A DNA stretch of 64,000 bases from Pseudoips prasinana (taxonomy: Eukaryota > Arthropoda > Insecta > Lepidoptera > Nolidae), in the NCBI GenBank assembly GCA_951640165.1, contig OX621245.1:24544330-24608329 (forward strand), written 5' to 3'. The notes under the pieces are model-generated. The model ran no database searches, was not told where the DNA came from, and saw only the letters and a program-made list of their open reading frames with translations. The translations under genes and the position numbers were made by a program. Shown here in pieces: positions 45,601-56,178 of this stretch. How positions within the stretch are numbered: position 1 is the stretch's first letter; each line of letters begins with the position of its first letter.

Positions 45601-46840
45601 AGATAGGGGCTGCATAGTATGGGGTTACCGCTTAGTTATACCAAGGGTACTACGGGAAGCTGTGTTACGGGAATTACACATAGGACATTTAGGTATAGTT
45701 AAAATGAAAAGCTTAGCGCGCGGAATAGTATGGTGGCCCGGTATTGATCAGGATATCGAAAATACTTGTAAGCAGTGCGTGACGTGTTGTCTAGAGGCAA
45801 CGGCACCACCAAAAGCGCCTCCACAGCCGTGGCCCCACATCACGGAGCCGTGGTCGCGATTACATATTGACTTTTTGGGACCTTTTCAAGGTAATACATT
45901 CTTAGTACTGGTCGACTCCACAAGTAAATGGCTAGAAGTATTTTTAATGCCCCGGACCACCGCTAGTGCAGTGGTAAAAGTATTGCGCGCTACTTTTGCG
46001 CGTTTTGGATTACCTAAAGAAGTAGTTTCTGATAATGGTCCACCGTTTACAAGCAAGGAGTATCAGGAATTTATGGTTAACAATGGTATCAAAATAACTT
46101 TCACGCCAGTCTATCATCCCTCTTCTAACGGGGCTGCCGAAAACGCGGTCAAACTTTGCAAACGTGCTATTAAAAAATCAATCAGGGACGGAATCGAATT
46201 AGATGAGGCATTGCAAACATATCTCATGGCTTATAGAAATGTGGAACACAGTACTACTGGTGTATCCCCAGCCGTTTTGTTACAGCGAAGAAGTTTAAGG
46301 ACTAGGTTAGACTTGTTAAGGGAAGATAGGCAGGTGGAAACTAAAGTATTGGAAGCGCAACGTAAGCAGGTGTATAATGCAGGAGGTATAGATAGGCAAT
46401 TCAATGTAGGGGACACGGTATGGGCGCGGGATTTTACAGGGAAGAAGTGGCTAGATGGTACGGTAAGCGAAAGATTGGGTTCCCGTAATTATGTTATTGG
46501 CAGGGAGGGTGGTCCATTCCTAAAACGGCACGTAGATCAAATAAAAAAAAGGCGAAGTAGTTACGGGTTATCGACATCTACTGAACAAGCTATTCCTTCG
46601 CTGGCTAGCCCAATCGTGGTTTCTGATTCTGTCTCGAAGCCCCCTGGGCGGAAAGTGGCGGAGCCTGGTCCGTGCGTGGTGAGTCCGCGGGGACAAGGAA
46701 GCGATGACACCATAATTGAGGTTCCGAATGCAGAATGCAACGAAGAGAAACCTAGCGCGGAAGTTTCCACCGAGCCACCGGTGAGCCATCCCAAGAGAGT
46801 GAGGAACCCCGTGCGTAGATACGGGCTAGAAATTGATTAA
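42689..46840 (+). CDS. Gag-Pol polyprotein of the mag-like retrotransposon
   Basis: 1383 residues from the ATG at 42689 (MAIGKIAPF); a frame-consistent GTG 12 bases earlier is unlikely to be used. Gag covers about 1-290 and has two zinc knuckles near 250-282 (CKVCGGAH...C; CRICNREGHLKKMC, a CX2CX4HX4C). The protease has IDTGSAISCIS (about 346). The RT has LDLSQAYAQF (about 570) and the catalytic FLDD (about 630). RNase H has TTDASSVGVG (about 778), KTDHKPL and NAADALSR. The integrase has an HHCC zinc finger (HIGH...CKQC, about 997-1030) and a D,D-35-E triad (HIDFLG, VSDNGP, NGAAEN; about 1061, 1115, 1151). No stop, shift or missing catalytic residue is visible, so the copy could be active. 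Gag and Pol share one frame, so their ratio must be set some other way. Confidence 0.95.
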   Translation: MAIGKIAPFDLHKDNWETYVDRLEQYFVANAVKEQLRVATLITVIGSDAYDLMVNLCTPDKPATKTYDDLISLMKSHLNPKPSQLAERFKFRQRIQKKDENISTYAAELKKMSKNCGFDSLAENLRDQFVCGLVNDDIRQKLFTEEDTITFERAYTIAVSMEAAEANAAVVEDCTRGKSSGDSIPSANLAVHYMERNKKGKGGGQRGSPGDTTRAPRDSPFGGRPSGTGGAGSEKMNAGRTEFYKKESCKVCGGAHQESGCKFKIYVCRICNREGHLKKMCPKLRHTASLHNMEEKALSMNNVDSDSDEVNCLLINNHSLSSSQSSMIGPYTIDVYVENKLLNMEIDTGSAISCISYECFKNLFAHCKLIPSKLELRYYTGEIVSPVGKIKVEVRYKSTTKFLDLYVLRNGKDNLLGRCWLAELGILLSTFKVYKIKDLENYFFDLKEFSSRFCEVFEDGLGRFTGGKVGFRLREGARPVFMRARPLAYALREPVERALNQMVRDGILTPVTTSDWATPIVPVMKKDGTIRVCADFKITLNKCLEVDHYPMPKVEDLLTKLHGGEKFTKLDLSQAYAQFELDDSKVYTVINTHKGLFRYNRLIYGLASSPGIFQRKLEQLFADMPRVGVFLDDLIITGVDSRSHLATLHEVFERLRKYGLKVKKEKCTFFADSVTYLGFVINKQGVHTCPEKINTIKDTPTPTNITELRSFLGLVMYYAKFIPNISTILAPLYRLLRKDAKYEWVVECGTAFNKVKRLLISSEVLAHYSSELPLVLTTDASSVGVGAVISHVFPRGNERPVAYASRVLNTAERFYSQIEREALAIIYGVRKFHQYLYGRKFILKTDHKPLVTIFGDKTGIPVMAASRMQRWAVILAGYDYNIEYVPSHKNAADALSRLPVPVVKEKQLNEECTYLNFIQHFLPITRQEVHEKMIKDYTLSKILNFIKTGWPSCCKDDDLKGYFTRRNELYLDRGCIVWGYRLVIPRVLREAVLRELHIGHLGIVKMKSLARGIVWWPGIDQDIENTCKQCVTCCLEATAPPKAPPQPWPHITEPWSRLHIDFLGPFQGNTFLVLVDSTSKWLEVFLMPRTTASAVVKVLRATFARFGLPKEVVSDNGPPFTSKEYQEFMVNNGIKITFTPVYHPSSNGAAENAVKLCKRAIKKSIRDGIELDEALQTYLMAYRNVEHSTTGVSPAVLLQRRSLRTRLDLLREDRQVETKVLEAQRKQVYNAGGIDRQFNVGDTVWARDFTGKKWLDGTVSERLGSRNYVIGREGGPFLKRHVDQIKKRRSSYGLSTSTEQAIPSLASPIVVSDSVSKPPGRKVAEPGPCVVSPRGQGSDDTIIEVPNAECNEEKPSAEVSTEPPVSHPKRVRNPVRRYGLEID

Positions 46841-46958
46841 AAATAGTAAGCTATTTTGTGTTTTCCACCTATTGAACCAATCAATGTATTTACCAATTTA
46901 GATTTATTAAATTAGGAATGATTGTGAAAATTAAAACTAGTTAAGTGTATAAGTAAAT

Positions 46959-46969
46959 AAGGGTGGAGG
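46959..46969 (+). other. Polypurine tract
   Basis: aagggtggagg lies directly before the 3' LTR, the expected primer site for plus-strand DNA synthesis. Confidence 0.75.
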
Positions 46970-47109
46970 TGTGATATATGTAGTACGTAGGTATCCGCAT
47001 TTTTATTTTGTACGAACAGTCACGGATTAAACCAAGTACGGAACACATGTGTTTTACTGCGCTCGGCTACTTCCATACCTACCTCAAGTGTATAGGCACA
47101 TATTTCTCA
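46970..47109 (+). repeat. 3' LTR of the mag-like element
   Basis: 140 bp, identical to the 5' LTR except C at 46986. Confidence 0.95.
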
Positions 47110-47292
47110 AATACAAGAAGATAAGAGAGAATAGTAATATACAAAAGTTCTTAATATATATCTCAGCACTAGCTACAGCATCACCTGTTGCAGCGCTGGT
47201 TATCTGATGGAGCCAAGCAAAATAACACACGGAGAATTGATGTATCAGTAAAGCTCGCAGTTACAATTTGAAGAGTACATGGATACTAATAA

Positions 47293-47421
47293 TCTCACTA
47301 ATATTATAAAGGCGAAAGTTTGTCAGTGTGTGAGTGTGTATGTATTGTTACTTCTTCACGTCAAATCGCTGGAGCGATGTTAATAAAATTTGGTATGGAG
47401 TTAGATTCGGGTCACAGCTAG
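47293..47421 (+). mobile_element. Short Helitron-like element
   Basis: Begins with TC after an A (tctcactaatattataaagg) and ends cacagCTAG followed by T, consistent with Helitron insertion between A and T. The 3' hairpin is largely lost. It encodes nothing. Confidence 0.5.
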
Positions 47422-47637
47422 TATTACCTACAGCTAATTAAAATATTAAATATATTGAAATATAAACTTATGAATTAAAATATTAATAAATTAACATCAA
47501 TTTGTGAATAAATAAAGCTCACAGTATATAAAATAAAAATATTTGTTATTATGTCGACATTCTTGTCATACCTTGGTAATTCCAATCGACACCAAAAAAT
47601 ATATTTTTTTTTAATCTAGTTATTTGGTAGAGATTGG
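47422..47637. other. Gene-free stretch
   Basis: No gene or matched repeat. Confidence 0.35.
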
Positions 47638-48095
47638 GTCATCTAAAACTACAAGAACTCTAGGTTTGTCAGAATTTAATCGCAGCTCATTTAATTTCGT
47701 AGATTTAAAGTTGTTTAGATGTCAAATTTAAATTAGACAAAATCTACCTGCCCACGCACTTCCGTGCTAAAAATACTTTACCAAAATAGAAAACGGTAGG
47801 AATAAATTATAGTTGATTGAAAGCTCAGGAGTCGTAAATCTTTTTACCTCGGCAACGGGCATCAGAGTAGAATTAAATAGGAGTATCTACTATGCTATCG
47901 CTTCCTAACAGTCTTTGTCTAATTAAGACATGTTTCTAGAACATTTTCAAAATAACTTTATATGTATATGGTAGGACAAATTAACGGTCGTTATTTTTTT
48001 CTCAACTTTTAGGAGAGTCATAAATAATGATAATCTCGTCCAGGAGGGTCCAATTTCGGCCATGGCAGTCAGTCTCAAAGGAGACTAGCCATCTG
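47638..48095. repeat. Older tandem duplication, unit 1
   Basis: Matches 48437-48884 at an offset of about 797. A long shared run lies around 'ctgcccacgcacttccgtgc'. Scattered substitutions show it is older than the 28-kb duplication. The unit ends inside a minus-strand S3 SINE 3' end (48018-48110). Confidence 0.9.
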
Positions 48096-48113
48096 CGCGT
48101 AGAATATTAATAA

Positions 48114-48429
48114 CTAGCTGTGCCCGCGGTTTCACCCGCGTTAAATTTTATAAATTATCATAGCTCCTCCCCCGATAGTGATAGCGTGATAATATGTAGC
48201 CTATATGTTGACCCGACGCCTTAGTATTTTATTCATGCAAAATTTGAAGTAAATCCATGCAGTACTTTTTGAGTTTAGCTCGGACATACATACAGACAAA
48301 CAGACACGCAGACAAAAATTCTAAAATCTATATTTTTGGCTTCGTATTCGATTGTAGATGACACTTCAAGTATCCTTTTTAAATAATATTCAATGTACAG
48401 TTTTGACTTTCCTACGATTTTATTGTATG
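48114..48429 (-). mobile_element. Non-autonomous Helitron-like element
   Basis: CTAG end at 48114, then 'ctgtgcccgcggtttcaccc'. The body has 'aatccatgcagtactttttg', matching the reverse of 23270-23573. It sits between the two units of the older duplication. Confidence 0.65.
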
Positions 48430-48436
48430 TATAGAT

Positions 48437-48884
48437 CATATAAAAATACAAGAACTTTAGGTTCGTCAGAATTTAATCGCAGCTCGTATAATTTAATTGA
48501 TTTAAAGTTGTTTAGATGTCAAGTTTAAATTAGACAAAATCTACCTGCCCACGCACTTCCGTGCTAAAAATACTTTACCAAAATAGAAAACGGTAGGAAT
48601 AAATTATAGTTGATTGAAAGCTCAGGAGTCGTAAATCTTTTTACCTCGGCAACGGACATCAGTGTAGAATTAAATAGGATTATCTATTATGCTATCGCTT
48701 CCTAGTACTGTCTTTTTATAATTAAGAAATGTTTCTAGAACATTTTTACCATCAACCATATGTATATGGTGGGAAAAATTAACGGTCTTTATTTTTTTCT
48801 CAACTTTTAGAATAATCAAAAATAATGATAATCTCGTCCAGGAGGGTCAAATTTCGGCTATGGCAGTCAGTCTCAATAGATATA
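48437..48884. repeat. Older tandem duplication, unit 2
   Basis: Second copy of 47638-48095, again ending in a minus-strand S3 piece ('cgtccaggagggtcaaattt'). Confidence 0.9.
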
Positions 48885-49245
48885 GATATGTATTTGTATA
48901 AGCGCGTGCGCAAACACAGGCGCCCTAATTAATAATCTTAGTTTTAAAAATTGTTTCTCAGTAAGTTATTATGTTTACAATTCTTTATGAGAATTAAAGT
49001 AATTCTTAACCGTAACCGTATTACCTCGCTCTCATGACCAGCTAGGTTGAATGTACAGGACTGAGAGCTTTACGTGCTCTCCAAGATACGGAGGCGTAAC
49101 AACACCAACCACCAAACTCAGGGCTGATACTGAGAATGTTTTTTAGCTGAAAATCCTTATTATTTTTGGGCCGACCCGGGATTCCAACCCAGGCTCTCAA
49201 TATCTGGACAAGCTACCGCTAGACTAACAAGGCAGTCAAACAATG
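48825..49245 (-). repeat. SINE family S3, minus copy
   Basis: 3' part at 48825-48935, then about 90 unmatched AT-rich bases. The rest of the body and the tRNA-like head ('gacccgggattccaacccag', 'aagctaccgctagacta') run to 49245. Confidence 0.6.
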
Positions 49246-49419
49246 ATTACAAACTACAACGTGAACTACTGTAGGTTTTATTTTTATCCTGATAGTAGAC
49301 TGGGAGCTCCCACTGAATAAATAATTGTAATTAAAATCCTAGTAGGTTGAAATTAGATACTTTATGAAGCCGTTCCGTAAATAACAAATATACATATTTT
49401 TGTAATGTATAATGTAATA

Positions 49420-49606
49420 TCACACTAATATTAAAAGGATACAGTTTGTGAGTGTGTGAGTATGTATGTTTGTTACTTCTTCACGTCTAAACGGCTGGGG
49501 CGATTTTAATAAAAAAATGTATGGAATTAGCTGACACCCTGGATTTACACATAGGCTATATATAATGTATAAGTTTAACGCGGGTAAATCCGCGGGGCAC
49601 AGCTAG
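49420..49606 (+). mobile_element. Non-autonomous Helitron-like element
   Basis: A|TCACACTAATATTA start, 3' hairpin gcgggtaaatccgc, then ggggcacagCTAG followed by T. The start and end agree with the copy at 47293-47421. Confidence 0.65.
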
Positions 49607-49907
49607 TAATACATAATGCAGCTCATTACTGTCCCACTGTAGTAGGTCAAGGGTCTTCTTTAAAATGAAAAGGGACAGGCTGATTCACCACGCTAGCCTA
49701 GTTCAGGTTGGCCAACTTCATAGACCATCAAAAACGCACATGCCATTAATAATTAAAGGACAACGTAATAAAATACTGATAAAAGTTACAAAAAATATAT
49801 ACTAAGGGTGGTCAAATTTCTAATCTGACACCTGAGTCACTCTAAGCGATAATATTCCAGTGAAATTTGCATTTTTTAACGCAATTTCCACTGGCTTATT
49901 TCAATAA
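49607..49907. other. Gene-free stretch
   Basis: No gene or matched repeat. Confidence 0.35.
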
Positions 49908-50170
49908 TATCCTGGGGCATTATTCACACACGGCCATCTGTTCCCAAAATAAGCAGAAATTGTACTACGGAAACCAGATAGCTGATATATTACATCTGTA
50001 TACTACTTTGGGAAATACACTATATACTACATACAGATGTAGAGAATTACACCCAGACTCAGGACAAACAGACATGTTCATGCTCACAAATATCTGTCCT
50101 GGGTCGGAATCGAACCCTCGACCTACGTTGTGAATAGCAAGCATTTACCAGTCACGCCAACTGGCCTGCC
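49908..50170 (-). repeat. SINE family S2, minus copy
   Basis: Reversed 3' body ('attcacacacggccatctgt') and reversed B box ('ggtcggaatcgaaccctcga'). Confidence 0.7.
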
Positions 50171-50937
50171 AATATCCTTTTATATTCGCATTTTATATAC
50201 ACCAACGGTTCAAATAAGTTTCCTTTTCAAAACCATATATTAAAATAAACTTGTCCTAACTTAAACTGGTCGTCCGCAGAACACTAGTAGATGATCCACA
50301 AAAATTAATCCATTTACCTAAATATGCCAAAGTCACGGTGAAATTAGGCGCACCCTGTAACGTTATTAATGAGTTTCCGATATTGCCTCCACTCTGCTTC
50401 TGAATTTAATAACCTACCCTAAATTTTGGAAATCGACATTTTTTATTATCAGCATTTTTCAATATTTCTTCTGCTCCCGATGGTGACTTAATTTTGGAAC
50501 TCCAGGTTTGTTTTGTTTTCGATTTCAAATGTATCTACTAACAGTCGAACTTTTCGTAAAAGATTTGAAATATATACATTTTTTATTATTAAGTACTTCA
50601 ACTGTACAATTAAGTAGGGATTATTAATTGTGTTAAACTGTAGTGATCATAAAAAAACGGTAGGTACGTCAAGCATTGAATTAAATTTGTAATCCAATAA
50701 CATATTTTAATGTTATTTGATTACAATTTTAATTTGCATGTTATTATTTGCTGAACTGAGTAGCGTAATGTGATGTTGATTTGGCTATAATTGTGCTGAT
50801 AGTTGTTTATGCCAATGGCTTAAGACCTAAGAGCCTCAAAAACCACCTAAAGAGGCTTAAGTTAGGCGGTAAAATCATGAGCATGAGGTTCAAGTCTCTC
50901 AAACTTTAACACTGGTAAGCTGTACTTTAACCGTTGC
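50171..50937. other. Gene-free AT-rich stretch
   Basis: No coding region or matched repeat was found. Confidence 0.4.
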
Positions 50938-51092
50938 TGTGTGGTGACGGCATAGAATGTCATCAATCCATCTCATCCAGGGATCGTCCGAGGGAATACC
51001 TGCCAGAAAACGGGCGGCAGCGCTTTTCTGTGAACTATGACCATCAAACTGCGATCACCAACCTGGTCGTACTTTGGTTGACATGATGAAGC
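50938..51092 (+). mobile_element. Mini-RTE copy, short
   Basis: Head 'gtgtggtgacggcatagaat', 'agaaaacgggcggcagcg', 'aactgcgatcaccaacctgg', tail 'ttggttgacatgatgaagc'. Part of the middle is deleted. Confidence 0.6.
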
Positions 51093-51138
51093 TGGACTTT
51101 GTTTCTGGTTCCGGTTGGAGATACTATTATCAAATATA

Positions 51139-51272
51139 CAGACGCCAGCACATCAAGCTACCCCAATCTGTCAAATTTCCCCAATTGAAAGTGAACCTTA
51201 TGCTTTTGTGATGAGTAGAGAATCTATAAAAGAAATTTGACAGATTGGGGTAGCTGGATGTGCTGGCGTCTG
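51139..51272. mobile_element. Palindromic MITE, copy 2 (TA target site)
   Basis: 134 bp with ends cagacgccagcacatc and gatgtgctggcgtctg and TA on both sides. The terminal repeats extend to about 40 bp ('taccccaatctgtcaaattt' on each arm). It is the best-preserved copy. Confidence 0.85.
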
Positions 51273-51417
51273 TACATATATATTTTTAATTATATATTAT
51301 TTTTAAACATGTATGAAACTAAAAGGAAAAAAGAATAATAATAAATTTGCCGCCTCTTATTACTGTGACATTGATAATAGATTATTGATAAAATGTTAAC
51401 TTGAAGGGTTTGTAAAC

Positions 51418-51545
51418 CATTTTTATCCGATTTCAAAGAAGGATGTTTTCATTTCGATTGTGTTTTTTGTGTGGGTGTTACACGTTTTCTCCGTTTTTTG
51501 TCAACCGATTTTGAAAGTTCTTGGTATATTGTATAGGGGATGTTT
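51418..51545 (+). repeat. Possible dispersed repeat
   Basis: 'gatttcaaagaaggatgttt' and 'caaccgattttgaaagttct' resemble a phrase I associate with repeats across Lepidoptera; no second copy lies in the window. Confidence 0.3.
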
Positions 51546-51674
51546 TCGGAATAGTCTTATACGTATTATAAATTTGTTGGTATATTGAAAAGTCAAAGTC
51601 GATTATATGTTTAGAAAAGTAATAGTATTAAAAGAGCTAGTGCTTTATAGTATTAAAAGAGCTAATACTTAACA

Positions 51675-51795
51675 TACAGCCAGAGATAACGGATTTCCAT
51701 TTGTCACGATCTTAACATACCTCTATTGCGTCGTTTACTGTCATTATATTCTTAATACATGCATGCCGGTTTAGGGTACGTCTGACCTGGTAAAT
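51675..51795 (-). repeat. Dispersed repeat R5, copy 2
   Basis: Reverse complement of 13590-13720; the shared core is 'tttactgtcattatattctt'. Confidence 0.5.
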
Positions 51796-51959
51796 TAACT
51801 AACTAAAAACTCAACTATTAAAGTTAGTGCTGGATATGGGTTGTGTCGTTATGACAAGGGGAAAGGTAGGCAACGGACCGTGAGGGTTGCATGCGTCATA
51901 CTGTGGGAACCGCTACCTTGCCTTCCTTGTTTGTCGAAGTAAAAGAATAACATAACTTA

Positions 51960-53275
51960 CCCCTACATTACACCCTCATTACCGGGGTACATAAACTAAT
52001 TTAGTATATGTGTCTTAGATGTAGATGTTGCAAGCCAGACAGTCTGTTTGCTGTCGGGGTCACTAGGTTTAAATGCCCATTGGACAGGTATTTTTTTTGT
52101 ATTATACTTTACAAAACTGGTATGGTTATTATAATAGTAGCCGGCAAAGGAAGAACTCGTACAATAGGTGTTTGATTTTCTTTTGCTAACCTGCAGAACC
52201 TCAAACCAGTTGTAGTCATATACAGCATTACCTAGTTAAGGCACGCGTGTCATATTTATACCAAAGTATAGTGTATTTGTAGTTTAATTTAATGTTGTTA
52301 TATATTCTTTTTTTATTAAATTATAATGTGTTATGTAGTTGTATAAATCTAGACTTTAATGAAAATCTTATTGCGATATTTTTCAGTCACTTTAACTCTA
52401 TATAAACCAGTTGAAAAGAATATTAAATTATAAATTATAAACGAATATTCTGTTAGTCTCTCATCTCAAGGATTTATAAGTAGTCGGAGAAATATTCAAA
52501 CAAGAATTTTTCAGCGTTCCAAAAACTTTATTAGATAATACTCTTAAAAGAAAAGTTACGTTGATTTACACTACCGCTTGGAATTATTTTGCTATTATAC
52601 ATGTTACGCAGTAATATAAATTACTGGAAGTTGATTATAACACTTCGTAACTAGTATACACCTTCAACATCTTTCGTTAACTTAGGTCAATTACTATGTC
52701 TATGTACTATTCCATGTTTCGCCTAAGGCATACAAAATTATGAAAGACAATTACGTCAAGTTCTATTATTAAAATAAAATACATACTGAAATTCAAAATA
52801 AAATAATAATAATTACAAAATAACATTACGGACATAAATTTCTTTAACAAATATTTTTAACTTCTAAGTTTTAGGCAGATTTTTTTAGGATCGTATCTTG
52901 AACAGATAACAATTACTATATAATACCTATTACGCACTCATAGGTTCTGCACATTAAAACTCCGAGATATTTTCCACACACAAAATTTAATCGAACAGAG
53001 TAACGTTCTCATCTACCGTCGTACAAAGAATACCTCTTTAATCATTCTCCTACCCTATTTATATTTTTATCAGTGACAACCATTTGAAAGTCTAATACCG
53101 ATTATTAATAGTTTTAAGATGTAAAATTATTATAGAATTATTATAGTAATTAAAAAAATGATAATCACTAATCAAATAAATTATCACAGTGTAAAAATAT
53201 TATTATAACATAGCACCTACGTCATAACCGTTGCGCGGCTATTGAGTACTTGATAACATACCACACGGCTTGGTT
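51960..53275. other. Gene-free AT-rich stretch
   Basis: More than 1.3 kb without a coding region or matched repeat. Confidence 0.4.
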
Positions 53276-53279
53276 TTCG

Positions 53280-53540
53280 TTGGGCGAGAAATAATAACAG
53301 TGCCACCCCATACTATCTCGTGGGTGTCGTAAAAGGCAACTTAGGGATATACCAGGTAGTCGGGAAGCAGCGCCACCTGTGTATTAGCTACCACCTAACT
53401 GCGGTCGCCAACTCGCATGCCAAGCGTGGTGAATACGGCCAACGCCTCCAAATGGCAACGTTATTAACTATATAACGTTACCATTGGAGGAGTCCTACAT
53501 CCAGCAGTGGACCATATCAGATGATGATGATGATAATATT
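53280..53540 (+). mobile_element. Mini-RTE copy with internal hairpin
   Basis: Head 'atactatctcgtgggtgtcg', middle 'aactgcggtcgccaactcgc' and 'tgccaagcgtggtgaatacg', tail 'atccagcagtggaccatatc' plus ATGATGATG. At the head-tail join, 'cctccaaatggcaacgttat' and 'ataacgttaccattggagg' form an imperfect hairpin. Confidence 0.7.
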
Positions 53541-53544
53541 AATA

Positions 53545-54904
53545 TAGATTTTTCGTATAGTTTTACAGATTTATACAAACAAACATGTGTATTGAGAAAT
53601 AACTCATATGTATGACATATGAGTCATACACATGAGAAATAACTCATTTGTATGACTCTAGTAGCAAATACATTGGACTTTTATATAAACTTTAGATATC
53701 CTTTAACAAAATTCAGTCTTGACTGAATAAGTTATATTTATTTTTTTAATATATCAGATTTGTAAGTAGTACGTTTTTCTTTATTCTGAAAATTCTGAAA
53801 ATATTTTAGATAGCTTAACCCTCGCTTGCCTTTAATGTCCAGTGAAACAGTAAGTCTCCTAGGTCTCATAGATAAAAGCCATGTCAAAAAATGCACAAAA
53901 ACCTTATCATACGAATAACCATGTATTGTATTAGTAGCCATACACAGGTATAGTATAATAAACCATACCTATTCCTTTTAGATTAAGAGGTGTTTCATAT
54001 CTCTCGAAAAACCGAGGGTCGATGTCAGATTTCGGACCTTTAGTCCTCTTTCCGAGTCGGTAAGTACCCGCTTTTGAATGCATTGGGCTCATATAAGGAA
54101 CCATTACGGTCGTCTGGTGTGAATGTCTCGTATTTCCCTAAAACCAGTTTATCCTTTTTAATCAGAGTAGATACTACTTATTGATTAGGTTGGCTAATTG
54201 AGCTTGAGTGTTTTATCTTTGTGCTCTTAATTAGCTGATAGTTTATGCGTTCGGTTGTTTTCTGAGATTAGTTATAAAAGTGAGTAAAACAATTTTTTTG
54301 TGGACGTTTAAATTTGTTTACTACTGGATGGTACGGAACTCTAACAGAGGGAATCTAAACTTGCACTTGAGGGATTAGTAAACAACCAACTCGATATAAA
54401 GATAATTATTAAATTCAGTCGTCGTTTTTCTCTCATCTATTTAAAATAGCAGAAAAGAACGCTAAGATAAAGAAAATACAATTATCTCATTGTCTTTGAT
54501 ATCTCACGAAACGTCTATTAAACTTCAAGATTAATTCAAGACAGCAGATAGTGTCTAACCCCTATCTAGAACTACAGTGGTCAAAGGCACCAATTAATGA
54601 GAGGGTCGCAGTCGTTAAGACGGGTTTACACTTAAATCTCGGTGATAAATGGTTAGTCTGCGTACCTATGCTTGTGCTAAAGGTGTTCTTAGCCTAAGTA
54701 GATTTGCTTATTATCTAAATAGAGTTCCTATTTGTCTAAGTAAATTGGATAACGATGGCTATTGAAGATTTGGATTTAAATTTATTTGTTTAACTGCTTT
54801 TATTTTTTACTTCAGTAACAATTCTAAAGAGACAGATAGTTGAAAATATTTTTTTTTATGAAGCCTACCCTGTACTATTGCTGTACTAAGTTATTTTTTA
54901 AAGA
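53545..54904. other. Gene-free stretch
   Basis: No gene found. A 23-bp phrase (gagaaataactcat...gtatgac) is repeated near 53597 and 53633. Confidence 0.4.
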
Positions 54905-55090
54905 AGGTAAGGGCAACTTGCCGTGTACTTCTCTGGGAACCTGCTAATGGGAGCCCCAGGGCATGAGATATGCTTGCTCCCGATCCCGCTCGGCAGCCTC
55001 CGTCTGGAGAATGACTCCTCACAGAAGAGGAGGAGGAGAGGCTTCCCATTTGGTGGAGTCGTGCGCCAGCATCACATTAAAGCCTTTCCA
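54905..55090 (-). pseudogene. R1-like LINE C-terminus, short remnant
   Basis: Minus-strand reading has VMLAHDSTKWEA, a break, then GVILQTEAAERDREQ. This parallels the YAMLAGDSTTWDAV...FCEAVMLQK part at 16584-16775. One stop or shift lies between the halves. Confidence 0.5.
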
Positions 55091-55711
55091 TTTTTTCCAT
55101 TCTTAATAAAAATATTATATTTTTGTTTGTAATTTTCTAGGTACTAGTCTGCGGAGATATGCACGACTAACTTAGTTATTGTGGCCTATGCGTTCATTCA
55201 GGGTATAACCAATCTCCATTTCAAATTTCGTTTGAATAACAAACATCCAAAAATATGCATGAATATTTTTAAAGTGTATAATATAAAAACTAGTTTTTAG
55301 TTTTTGTTTTTATTACAAAACGAGCGCTTTTTGCCTCTTGTTATGTCACATTTAGTTGATTTGAAAGTGCAATGAAAATTTATGTTATGACGCATGTCCT
55401 CGGGATTTGCTGGGGCTCAATAAAGACATTGAAACAACTGGACTAGAGTTCAAGAATGAAAGTAAATGAATTGCACATCTCTTTCACGCTTTTAAAGAGT
55501 AATTATTAGTATACTAATATTTTTAAACGTGAATAACCTTTATTATTACAAACAAGTTGATCGTTTTAATGGGCTGAGTGTAAACAAATAGGTACATTCA
55601 TAATAAAGCTTATGCGTGTACTTGAAAAATTCAGTTTGGTAAACTGAATCGTTGTTACGGTTAAAAGATTTATAAATTTTTATCATTTGTAAAACTACAA
55701 TGTAATACATA
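55091..55711. other. Gene-free stretch
   Basis: No gene or matched repeat. Confidence 0.4.
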
Positions 55712-55846
55712 CAGACGCCAGTACATCCACCTACCCCAATCTGTCAAATTTCTTTTATAGATTTTCAACTTTATCACATAAGCATAAGGTTCACTTTCAA
55801 TTAGGGAAATATGACAGATAGGGTTAGCTTGATGTGCTGACGTCTG
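55712..55846. mobile_element. Palindromic MITE, copy 3 (TA target site)
   Basis: 135 bp, inverted relative to copies 1 and 2. Ends are cagacgccagtacatc and gatgtgctgacgtctg, with TA on both sides. Confidence 0.8.
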
Positions 55847-55900
55847 TACAATTTGTTTTACTTCGCCTTAAACAATACTTATATAAATATTTTGTTTCAG

Positions 55901-55941
55901 ATCTGGAATGCAACGTTACCTCTGACACCAAAAATATGAAG
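55901..55941 (+). other. Candidate 41-nt exon
   Basis: A good acceptor (atattttgtttcag, ending 55900) is followed by 41 bases. One frame is open (LECNVTSDTKNMK), and a GTATTT donor starts at 55942. No repeat match is seen in the window. This rests on splice-site appearance only and could be chance. Confidence 0.25.
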
Positions 55942-56178
55942 GTATTTAATTTAATTTTACTGGTCGTCATCACTTTTTTACATTAAAAGAAAGAAACGGT
56001 TACATTTTCTTTTTTTAATAGCTTTAGTTGTAAGCTGATATCACAAAACAAAACATTGGCAGTTACGAAACAAATATGATTTTTATATAACTTATCTGGG
56101 AATTCTTCAAAAAAAAGACCAAGTAATTTTTAAATTTGAATTTTAAAGCATTATTCGCAATGCAAAGCGTTAATCTAA

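Larger units (their letters stand above)
42427..47109 (+). mobile_element. Intact mag-like Ty3 LTR retrotransposon
   Basis: It is a 4683-bp element with two 140-bp LTRs (TG...CA) and 5-bp target duplication AATAC (42422-42426 and 47110-47114). Between them lie a primer-binding site, one open gag-pol frame and a polypurine tract. The LTRs differ at a single base (42443 T, 46986 C), so the insertion is recent. Domain order (protease, RT, RNase H, integrase), the single fused frame, the short LTRs and the tRNA-Ser-type primer site fit the mag group described from silkworm. No envelope-like frame is present. Confidence 0.95.

Noticed and set aside
46561..46794. Minus-strand open frames at the 3' end of gag-pol
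   Set aside because: Shadow frames of the intact gag-pol; no independent envelope or accessory gene is supported.
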